Source of the DNA: Cotesia glomerata
Lineage: Eukaryota; Arthropoda; Insecta; Hymenoptera; Braconidae
NCBI RefSeq assembly: GCF_020080835.1
Contig: NC_058167.1
Span: 2,356,659 to 2,420,658, forward strand
Length of the DNA: 64,000 nucleotides
Direction: 5' to 3'
A model generated the notes under the pieces. It saw only the letters and a list, made by a program, of their open reading frames with translations. It was not told the origin of the DNA and made no database searches. Each line of letters starts with the position of its first letter. The stretch's first letter is position 1. This document shows positions 24,801-36,076 of the stretch, one piece after another. The position numbers and the translations under genes are program-made.

Positions 24801-27800
24801 TATGGATTTTATTTGCAAGTAGTATTTTCCATCATCCGCAAAAAATTCAAAGAAGCATGACAAAATGTCTGCTATTGGGTTAATGAAGATGATGAAAAGT
24901 AGTGGACCCAAGTTAGAGCCTTGCTGACGTCGAAACATACTCATAAGATCTGTAACCATTGAATAGCACAATATTCTTACGGTCTACTAAGTAATAAGAT
25001 AAGAGCCTTAATATAGAGTCAGGTAAGTTCAACTTCGCAAGGCTCTTGATGAGTAGAAAGATGTCAACTTTATCAAAAGCTTTTGAAAAGTCAGTTTCGA
25101 TTACGTCAACCTGGTCCCCTGTAGACAGGGATTTATACAAGTACTGGGTGAAAGATAACAGGTTTGTGACTGTCGACCGACCTTTTAAGAAACCGTGTTG
25201 GGCATCTGAGATAATGAGACCAGCTGCTTGAAGAAGATCATCGTAGAGCAGTAACTCAAGTACTTTCGCGAAGACTGGTATTATGGAAATTGGTCTATAA
25301 TTTTTGACATTCAAGTTGTTACCGGATTTAAGGATTGGGCAGACTTTAGCTAATTTCCAGATAGTAGGCACTGTACCAGACACGAGGCAGTAGTTAAATA
25401 TTGCTTTTAAGGGTCTTACAAAACACCGCGCACATGACTTGACCACCATGCAGGGGATGCCATCCATACCTGTAGACATTTTATCTGGTAGTTTATTAAT
25501 GCATCTCAGGATGCTTTCTTCACTATATTGATTACTATTCCCGAGGAGAGACATTCTTTTGGGGAACGTGGTGGTTAATCTGATAATGTCATCTGGTACC
25601 GGAATGTTTGGTGGGGAGAAAACGCTACTGAAGTAGTCAGCAAACAGTGAGGCTATCTTTCCAGGGTTGGAGTGGACAGAGCCATTAAATACAAAGCTAG
25701 CAGGATACTGATTCTGATTTTTTTTGTAATTGATATAATTCCAGAAGCCTTTGGGATTGCTAGTAAGATTAGCCTCAGCATTTCTTTGAAAATTAGAGTA
25801 GGCTGCTTTGATTCTGTGTTTTAGCGACGATCGTAAACTATTGTGTTGTAGGCGGAGATATTCACAGCGATTTTTTCTGTACTTGTTTATGATTATTTCT
25901 TTTAATTTACAATCACTGATAATATCTCTAGTAAACCATGAGGGGTAGTTAGTAGATCGGTGAGATTTAGTGATACATTTAGGGAGCACCTTCTCCAGGG
26001 CTCCGTTGAGTTTATTGTAAAATGTATTGCAAATGGTTTCCACAGAGTCTGCATTATCCAAGATAGACCAGTCAATGCGATCAAGCTCCCACATTAGCGA
26101 GTGTTTCTCAAAATGATGGAAATTGAACTTGCTAACCGGATTTTTTGCTGAAGACTTGGGACGGTTAGTTAGGAACTGAAGAGAAATAGTTAGAGCTGGG
26201 TGGTAAGGGTCGATTTGTACTATTGGACTACTATTAGATTCCACATAACAGTCCATTGAAGCAAATACAAGATCGAGAAGGCGATTGTTTCTATTTAGTA
26301 TAGAGTTGAGTTGATTTAGGTTATGATACACTGCAAACGTTGATAATAGCTCAGCCTTGGGGGAGTACTGATCATACAAGGTATGCTGATAGAAATGAGG
26401 AAAGTTAAAGTCACCCAAGACAACCAGTGCTTCAGCGTCCAGATCAGTATGAGCAGACAGGGCATCAAAGAAGTCCGAGTAGTTTTGCAAATGCATGTCA
26501 GGTGGTATATAAATAGCAACGATGGTAGTTGTAGGATACTTGCCGAAAGTTATCCCAGCCAAATCAACTTGAGGAAATTTATCATTTATTGATTCAAAAT
26601 TTAGCCTAATAGCATTAAGACACACCTCACATGCAATAATTACGCCACCACCAGACCTCTTATAATCCACTCTTCTATCACATCTGAAAACAGAATACAG
26701 ATTAGGATCAAATAATTCTGATGAATTAACACTATTATTTAACCAAGTCTCAGAAAAAACATAAATGTTATACTCAATTGTTGCAGTATTGCAATATATA
26801 GCTTTTAGTTTAGATTTCAATCCACGAACATTTTGATAGTAAATTGAGAAAAATTTAATTGTAGAATTTAATATTGTTAATTTATCACTTCTGGGATCGT
26901 CGGCGGAGCCATCCTCGGTGGTCGATTGACGATGATCGGCCTCCCATTCCTTGTCACTATTCGAAGATCCGTCTGGCCTGCAGCAGTCCTGCGTCGAAGT
27001 TCTGCAATGGTTGCTTTTTGTTCCTCTCGTTGACGAGGAGTGCGATCGCTCGAGATTGAGATTCGGTTGAAGGCAGGTGGCAAGGCATTCATGCGCTTCG
27101 CTTCGACTACTTTCTGGATATATACATCAGCTTGATTAGGTGACATGAACTTGATTTTTAATGGTCTTGGTTGAGCTAAAGCGGGAGAATATTTACCTAA
27201 TCGATGCATGTTCACGGGCGTAAACTCCACATGTAGATTGGAGTTCAATTGGTTAATCAAAGTGCGATCTGCTTCATCCCTTATGCTAAAATCATTGTCT
27301 TTTGATTCATGGACACCAAAAACTAATACATTATTACGTCTGTTAATACCGTCTTCAACCTCTTCTAAGATTTCAGATTCTGCAATATTGTTGTTTGATA
27401 CTAGCTCGGCCTTCAATTCCTTAATCGATGCTGAATTATCATCAATCTGAGTGCAGGCTCGGTCAATGCGCTTATGAATGTTTTGATTATCAATTTCAAC
27501 CAATGTGAGCCTCTCTTCTAATTTATTAGATAGCTCCTGGACCTTTTCCTGAAGCGCATCTACACTATTCTTGACTGGGTCTAGGACCTTTGACGAGTCA
27601 TCATTCAGTGCCTTCCTCAGTTCATCATTCTCTCTTCGGATAATATCTCTTATGTCGTCCAAAGAGTAGGATTTCTTGACACCACAACACTTTTGGTATC
27701 CACCAGTTGCCAGAGTTGTTTGATTCCTAGCACAGCCAGGATGATAAGGTGCAAGGCACTTTCCACAGGACACAGGGTCACTTGTTACGATATTGCTGTT

Positions 27801-29772
27801 GCAACCTCTGCATCTTTTTGGTGTGAGAGTTGAGCTGTTTGATTTCAGCTGAAAAGCCGGCGATTTCGACATCCTGAGACTAAATATATTATTCTGAAAT
27901 GTAAACCACGAATGTAAACAAAGTCAATAAGCTATAGCACTTGTCAATACAGTGTTAAGTAACAGAAACTATTGTGCTTTTGTGTTTTCTGACTTATCGG
28001 TAAGTTAGATACCACTGGATCGATGCTAATTAGCTGACAGCAGCCACGTTAAGAATGCAAGTGCTGCTCTATACCAAAATGATGCCACACTGTTTATAGG
28101 TTATTCGATAATGCCACGCGGTCTCAGATCTAAGCCGATCAATACGAATAAATGGATCAGACTTATTGGAGAAACATGTTTTAGTTATTGTTACCACTAT
28201 TTCTCAAATATCTCAGCAACCACATAATTCCAAACACTGCACTCCATTATTTCATAAACACCAATATTTATATAAAGACAGTCTCGTCAATACTATATGT
28301 GTTACTCTGTTAGGTTATTATTCTATGTTGCCACGTGGACTTAAATCCAAGCCGATAGAATATAAATTGATCTGGATGAATAATGTAATAACTAATTATC
28401 ACCACCGTTTTATCAAACACTCAGCTATCTTAAAACTCCAAGTACTGAACTTAATTGACCTTTTTTACACCAATTTTACTGTGAAAACACGGAGCAATAT
28501 AAATACTGTTGTCACTCTATCGCCATCTTGTATTATGTAATCGTTGCGAAACACCTAGATGAGATAAACCACATGTTCGGTATCACCTTTGAGAAAGTTA
28601 ACCGGTGGATGGATTCAATTAATCTACAACTGGCTAAACAGAAGACTGAGGCTGTGCTTATTACCAGCAGAAAAGTGATAGAGACCATAAAACTGAAAGT
28701 CGGAGAACAAGAAATCACATCACAACCATATATCCGATATCTGGGAGTGATGCTTGATGCCCGACTCAACTTTAAGCAGCAAGTCGAACACGTGAGTGCA
28801 AAAGCATCAGCAGTGGTAGCTAGCTTAGCACGACTGATGCCAAACGTCGGAGGCCCAAAGCAGAGCAGAAGACTACTATTATCATCTGTAGTCACATCAG
28901 TGCTCACTTACGGAATATCTATATGGGCGGACGCACTAGAAAAGCAAGAATCATGGAGAAAGGCTGGACCAGTCTACCGTCTGAGTGCCTTAAGAGTAGC
29001 AAGTGCCTTCCGCACAATATCTATGGAAGCAGTGTGTTTCATCTCCTGAACTTTACCTCTCAGAGTCTTAGCTGAGGAAAGACGGATCCTTTACCAACGA
29101 AAGAAGTCGACCACACTAAGCGCTGAGGAGCTTGGAACAGAAGAGCGGCAGAGGAGCATAAGTAGATGGCAACTACAGTGGGATGCCACAGTGAAGGGTA
29201 GGTGGACGCATCGTCTCATACCAAGGATCAACGTTTGGCTAAACCAGAGTCACGGTGAGGTCAACTATTATCTTACACAGATGTTATCAGGACACGGCTG
29301 TTTCCGGGCGTATCTCCACCGCTTCAAGCATGATAATTCCCCGGAGTGCCCGTCCTGCTCAGGAGTCAATGAAGATGCAGAGCACGTTTTTTTTGAGTGC
29401 CCACGTTTTTACGCACAGCGAGATGAGCTGGAGAATATCCTGAAGAGGAAAATCCAACCAGAGACAATAGTAGCAGCAATGCTGTCATCAGAAGCTGCCT
29501 GGAACGCCACAAGCACTTTTGCTACAAAAGTGCTTACCGAGTTGCGATCCATTGAGAGGAAAAGAGCGAAAGACGAAAAAGAGCGAAAAAATGCCTTACG
29601 GCGGTACCATGGGGGATCAGAGGATAGAAGAGAAAGGGGTTTTAGGGTTTAGTAAGTAGGGGCGTCAGCGTCGAGTTTTAGTATGACGCTGCGTCGAGTC
29701 ACCACATATCCAGGCCAAACAGCTACGCCTGGAATCCGTAAAAAGGAATCCCCACCCCTAAAGAGAAAAAAA

Positions 29773-29803
<31 letters not shown>

Positions 29804-30136
29804 CATACATACATACAGACATAGTGACACCCTCGCGGGAATAGTCAGGAAAGCTTCCTAGGACCTCAAAACGTCGAGATCTGATGAAAACTCGATTTTC
29901 GAAAAACGGGGTAAAACCAATAACTTCCCGATTTTTGAAAATTTTCAATTTTCTTAGCGGGAAGTTAAAAAAAATTTTTCCTGTGTTATTTAAATGAGAA
30001 ATCGAATTTTTTGATGAGCTAAGCCACTATTGGACTTAAAACCTTTAGCTCAGCGGCATAATTTTTTATTTTCTATATACTACCAGATTTTCTGGTATAG
30101 CAGTAAAAAAAAAATATCGCCTAAATATGACACACC

Positions 30137-30227
<91 letters not shown>

Positions 30228-32780
30228 ACGCAAATCCACTGATGGATCGGCCAATCAGCTTCTTGATGTTTGCGCGAGCAGTAAAACGCATTCTTGCACC
30301 CCACACATCGCCATAATTTGCCTTCTGCGCCACAAATGCCACAGAGATGACGTTGTCGCAAAAGGTCTTCTTCTGTTATCGTCGGTGGTTTCACGTCACA
30401 TCCAGGTGAAGAACCAGCATCCGAGGACTGATTCACGGGCCCGCAAGGCTCGATGTCGATGTTGAATATGTCTGGCAACGGCTCGTTCGACATCTCGGCT
30501 TCAACATCAATCACCGAACCATTTACGTCGCGGGAAATCAGTTCTGGACCCCTCCTTACTGATTCCCGACGTCGTTTTCCGGCCGATTGTATTCGAAGAA
30601 CATCATGCAACACGTGCATCCAGGCGTCGGTTCTGTTCGCGTTCCACAACCGAAACAGAACTTCGCTTGTCTTGCCTCGGTACAACTACGCCATCCGTGA
30701 TCCGTCGAGAAGCAATTGTAGAATTTGCCCCAGAGATCACGACATACTGGCGGCCTGGGTTTACCCTGCTTTGGACTCGAACGACCGTTCGATGGGCCCT
30801 GGTAGCCTCGCTGAGCTCTATCGTTGTTTGGAGACCCAGAAGACGATCCTTGGTTCGCATTCGACGACGCTTGCGAATTCATCGCAGCAACCTGATCATT
30901 TAACTGATCCGCGTTGTTCGATTTGTTCGACTTATTCTGCTTCTTTCTATTCTTCTTCGCATCCTGGGGAGGACTCGATACAGCAGCAACCTGACCAACA
31001 GTACGTCTCTTCGTTTCGTACTTTTCAGGTTGGTAAGCATACTCTGGAACGACGCTCTGTTCCACGGGTACTGGCTCACGTCGTTGAAGGCGATTGCGGG
31101 GAACATCAACCGCTCGTACGTGCTCATACAACTCTTCAAAATTGTTAAAGTCGTACCGCTCGAACTTCTGATGGTATTTCGGGCGTAAACCATTATATGC
31201 GAAATCCAATTGATCCTTCAACGGCAATGGATCGTTTACTCGCGACCAAAGCGCTATTACGGCGTCTAGGAAGTCTAATTCCATCTCAACCCTTGAGTAC
31301 GCGTAATAACTTCCCATTTAATCCTGCATCCGACCGATGGCTCTCCAAAACGTCGACGCAACTCTGATCTGAACTGGGAATACGATGATACACGATGTTT
31401 CATGTGTGACCACCACGTTTTGGCCACATCTGACAGCAATAACGGTAATATTGCCAACGCATCCGCATCCGTCATCCCACACGTCGTCAAACATTCATCC
31501 AACCTATTCAAAAACGATTCGACGCGCGCGCTGCCTAACCCGGAGAACTTCAGGTTCCATTTCGACACTCTCTCATACATCGCTGGTTGGTAATGTGGTC
31601 CACCACCCATTCCAGACAGCACACAGTGCTCACTGTGTGAATGATGAGGTGAATTCGCACCCAGTGGTGCCACCCCTGGTGCAAATGTCACATTGTGTGC
31701 CGGCAAATGTGTCGAATTTGCTGTAGGCCTCAGAAGTCCCTCATTTAGGATGTTTCGTCGCCTAGGGCTCGGGATTGGACGCTCCAGCGGCACTGTCGTC
31801 ATCCTCGGGCGCTGAGTGTTAATCCCGTGGTGCGTCCCGTATGGTATACATCCATTGACGTCCACATGTACTGCTCCTGGAGCTAATGTCGTCCATGTCG
31901 TCGTCGTGTTGCTCGTGGTCGTCGCCGTTATAATTGTCGACCGCGGTATCGTGTTGTTCGCTGTCGACCAACCTGTCATTGCGACCATCGACAAAAAAAA
32001 AAATAAATCGGTGTTCAAATTAATTAACGGCGATTAATTAACTGAATAAAATAATAATCTTCGCTGAACTCACGTAAATACCATTAAGCAAGATAATAAA
32101 ACATAAATCGTTGCACCAATTCAGTTAATTTCAGTAAAAGAAAAAAAAAAAAAAAACAATAATCTCTGCTAAATTCGGTTAATAACAATTTGCTAACTCA
32201 GAGACATGAATCGAATCACCGGCGTTACTTAATGATGAGTAATTAAAATTAACAACCATCAAAAAAAATTAGGAAAACGGTTGACCCTGAAGGCCATCCC
32301 TGCAACTTCCCGCTACTTTCGTAATTAAGCGCTCAACATCGCACATTACGTTTTTAAACTCAAAGAGCTCGAAAAACATAATTTTTGTGTAATTTTGAGC
32401 TTTCCGAGCTCAAAAGTCTGATAGAAGTTTAATAAAACGCTATTTTTTGAATTTTCAAACCGCAATAACTTTTGAATGAATGAACCGATTTTCAGGCGGT
32501 TGGCGACATTCGACGCAGTTTTTCGAATTCTATGATACATTTTTAAACACAAATTGATTAAGAGCTGATTAGTTTTTGGAATTGATCGGTCGAGCCGTTT
32601 AAAAGTTATTCGGAAAAAACCACATTTGGAAAAAAATTTTTTCGCAGTTTTTCTAAGATTTCTCAAAATCTATCGGCCCAAATCAGTCCAACTTGTATTT
32701 AAAATCTAAGTTTAGTCGAAGCCTTTCGAATGGCACCAACCGCGATCAAACCGGTCAAGCCGTTCAAAAGTTATGAGAGG

Positions 32781-32829
<49 letters not shown>

Positions 32830-33384
32830 CCGTACATACATACAGACACTTTCGCGGGAATCGTCAGGGAAGCTTCCTAAGACCTCAAAACGTCGAGATT
32901 TGACGAAAACTCGATTTTTGAAAAACGGGGTAAAAACAATAACATCCCGATTTTTGGAAATTTTCAATTTTTCTAGCAGGAAGTTAAAAGAAGTGTGTAA
33001 AGTTCAAGACATTATTAAAAATGATAACAAAATTTTGAGGCCTGTCCTCAGAAGTTTTAGCAATCTATGCTATAGTAATATGTATAAATTTCGAAGAATG
33101 TCTTGAAAATAAGTGGAAATTTTCAGCACAGACCTGAAAATATATATATGGTCTCAAAGTGCACATAAGTCCTCAAACAATACATTCGCTCGAAATTGTA
33201 TCAAAATTTTGAACTCATGTCCTTGAATTATAAGGAATGCTTTAAACATTGGAGACAGTCTTCGAAATTTTAACTTTGAAATTTATATATAAAAAAAAAA
33301 AAACTCTCATCCCCGATTGCCAATTGTATTTTTAACGTAATTAAAGAAAAAAAATAGGGTGTCTCAAACTATACGTTACACATA

Positions 33385-33438
<54 letters not shown>

Positions 33439-34103
33439 GACACAGTGACAACATCGCGAGGGTAGTCAGGGAAGCTTCCTATGACCTTAAAACGTCGAGA
33501 TCTGATGAAAACTCGATTTTTCAAAACAGGGTGAAAACAATAACTTCCTAATTTTTGAAAATCTTCGATTTTGTTAGTGGGAAGTTAAAAATGTCGCAGT
33601 GATTTTAAAAACACTTGTTTTCAAATCTTTTATTGACGATATCTTTCGAACTAATTAACCGATTTCTACGTTTTTGGCGGCAATCGACGCGGTTTTTAAG
33701 CTCTATAAATTATGCTATGTCATCAAAAGTGATCCGAGAAGAAATGACGAAGTTATGTGAAAAAACACTTTTCGGTTTTCGGTTTTCTTTCGTTCACGCT
33801 ATCTCTCGAACGAATCAACCGATTTTGATCGGGTTGACGCCGATCGGCGTGGTTTTTCAAGCTTAAGGGCGGATTAGTTTTTGAAGTTGATCGATAGAGC
33901 CGTTTAAAAGATATTCCAAAAAAACTACTTTCAAAAATGATTTTTTTCTTATTTTTTTTAAGATTTTTCAAGATTTCTTAAAATCTATCGGTCCGAATCG
34001 GTTCAAATTCTCAGGAAATCTAAGTTCAGCGTAGCCCTTTTGAATGGCACCAACCGCGATGAAATCGGTTCAACCGTTCAAAAGTTATAAGCGAGTCACA
34101 TAG

Positions 34104-34158
<55 letters not shown>

Positions 34159-35997
34159 TACATACAGACATAGTGACAACATCGCGGGGGTAGTCAGGGA
34201 AGCTTCCTGTGACCTTCAAACGTCGAGATCTGATGAAAACTCGATTTTTGCCAAACGGGGTAAAAACAATAACTTCCCGATTTTTGAAAATCTGAGATTT
34301 TTAGCGGGAAGAAAAATAAATCTCCGCTTGCTTTAGTAATAGCGACTAATTACATAAGTAAACTCGATATTCGAGGTACCAAACCTCAATCAATAATAGC
34401 CAAATTAAAGTTCAAGATTTAACTAATTTATTCGCCGAATTTAATTAAACCTTAAATAATAATATTCAATCGTCGAATTTACTCAATAATTAAATTAAAT
34501 ACAAAAAAAATTAAATAATAACTCAGTCCTCTGTCACTGATTCTCACACAGTTAAATTTTAATCTAAGTCCCAACTGCTCCGCTGAGAGTGGGCAACTTA
34601 CGTCCGATTGCCTGCCTCGGACGCGGCAGCCGTTTCTCGGGTTCCCTCTCCGTAGGCGAACCTATTACTCAACGTAGGTAAATCGCACGAACCCGAAGCT
34701 CGATCAATGGGTAATCGAACTCATCGATTACCCCGGGAGTACAAAAATCAACCAGTGTGATTATTCTAACGAAAAATAATAATTTTTCGATCGTACACAC
34801 ACCAATAAATTATGACGGTACCTAAATACCTCGTGGGATTATCTCGGCTGACTAACTCAACTTAGCCTTGACGTTCTTACATGATGACTCGACTAGTGTC
34901 GAGTACAATTATTAATAAATAAAGTAGGATGTAATGAACACATCCAACTGTTTTAACTAACAAAATCGAATCCCACGAGCTATTTCTATTGAGACAAAAC
35001 CACTCACCCTGGTCACAGCGTTGCCCTGAAGTTATTTCTGGATTGTTTCTGCCACCAAGTCGCTCTCGGCTTCCACGTCGTACTCTTGGATACTGGCTTC
35101 CTCGAAGAAGACAATTATTGATCCTTCGGAACACGGACACGTCGACTAACAATCACCAAAAAACACGTCGTACTTTATGACGCTTTCGTCGAGTAATTAA
35201 TTAGCAATAGCTACTTAATTTCGCCCTGCCTTTATTTTTTCGGCAAAACAAAATCAGCACAATACGTCGTGGCTAATAAAAAAAAAATCTACGTAACTTT
35301 CAACGCAAGAATTACTCAAGGATTTTCCCCAAAATAAATAATCAAAGAAAACTAAGTCGTAAAAAAAACGTGTCTGCACACGGCAAGTCGGAAACGTGGA
35401 AGAAGCAAAAACATCAGCACGTGTCGCATTCTTTTCTTCCTCCCCTCTCTGCTGGGTCCGTCGTTAGCTGTGAACTCCAGAGATGGCGCCGTAAGTCCAA
35501 TTTTCCGATATCGATATTTTGAATGATGTATTGGCGGGAGCATTGGAGCGCTCGCCAGCTAGCTTTACCCTTCACGCATGCGTCGAGTGCTCACTTCGAG
35601 TTCCATTCAGTCCGTCGTTTCACTCGCTCTCGAGACAGCCATCCTTCCGTCGTTGATGATCTTGCAGGTTACCCACGTCGATGGTCCTCGTTGTTTCTCT
35701 TCGCGGGTTCGTGGCCGGCGTCGTTAGTACCGTCACAATAATTAAGTACTTAAATCTAACTTAACGCTACTTACTCACTAACTCAAATTACATTTTATCG
35801 CATTAGATTTAGGTTTCGCGCGCAATCGAGCTTCGTTCGAGTTTCTACACGCGAGGGCGACTCGGTCGCGGCGAATCCAACCAATGGGCATAAAATAAAA
35901 TAAAAAAAACAGCTCAATTAAATTTTCCTTTAATTAAATTCAAAAGGTAAAATTAGAGAAACAACACCTTAACAGGTGGCTCTAAAAGCGGCCTGTT

Positions 35998-36076
<79 letters not shown>

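Larger units (their letters stand above)
23795..28536 (-). mobile_element. CR1/Jockey-like LINE, near full length, inserted in R1-A
   Basis: It lies between a 5-bp duplication, GTAAT, at 23790-23794 and 28537-28541; removing the insert restores the R1 reading frame VVI-VAKHL exactly. Minus-strand order is: 5' UTR (28536-27873) with two tandem monomers, ORF1 (27872-26877), ORF2 (about 26870-23991) and a 3' UTR ending in (AAAT)n. One frameshift in the RT makes it inactive. The PHD-like finger in ORF1 and the simple-repeat tail favour the CR1/Jockey group. Confidence 0.88.
21896..29789 (+). mobile_element. R1-clade LINE copy A, 5'-truncated, interrupted by a CR1/Jockey-like LINE
   Basis: The element starts within the first codons of ORF2, directly at the CA tract, and ends with the shared R1 3' UTR, a short C-run and an A-tract next to (CA)n. 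A 4.74-kb LINE in the opposite orientation interrupts the RT just after the YADD box. Without it the copy is about 3.15 kb. Confidence 0.9.
21134..29967 (+). mobile_element. (CA)n-bearing element, copy 3, holding R1-A
   Basis: The left end TTAGAAAAACGGTTGACCCT then AACTTCCCGTTAA starts at 21134 and the right end TTAGCGGGAAGTTAA closes at 29967. It is inserted in the right TIR of transposon 2 at an A-run, where the TIR sequence stops and resumes cleanly. The inside has the usual GAGCTC-rich start, the degenerate CCGATTTT...ATCGACGTGG modules and a (CA)n tract split by an R1 LINE. Without R1-A it is about 0.94 kb. It has no coding capacity. Confidence 0.8.
19527..30140 (+). mobile_element. Long-TIR DNA transposon 2, internally deleted, with a nested insertion in its right TIR
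   Basis: The left end TTAGGGTGTCAT at 19527 is mirrored by ATGACACACCCTAA ending at 30140. The left arm (to about 20005) pairs with 20827-21130 and then, after an 8.8-kb insertion, with 29970-30140. The TIR is thus about 480 bases, unrelated in sequence to that of transposon 1 beyond the end motif. Without the insertion the element is about 1.8 kb. Only the last third of a transposase-like gene remains inside. Confidence 0.8.

Noticed and set aside
30066..30342. Tyr-Ile repeat proteins over (TA)n, and Thr-His or Val-Cys repeat proteins over (CA)n
   Set aside because: Translation of microsatellites; no composition or context of a gene.
30226..32018. Endogenous virus with envelope gene
   Set aside because: Only Gag-like and zinc-finger pieces are present; no protease, RT, integrase or envelope frame follows before the TA tract.
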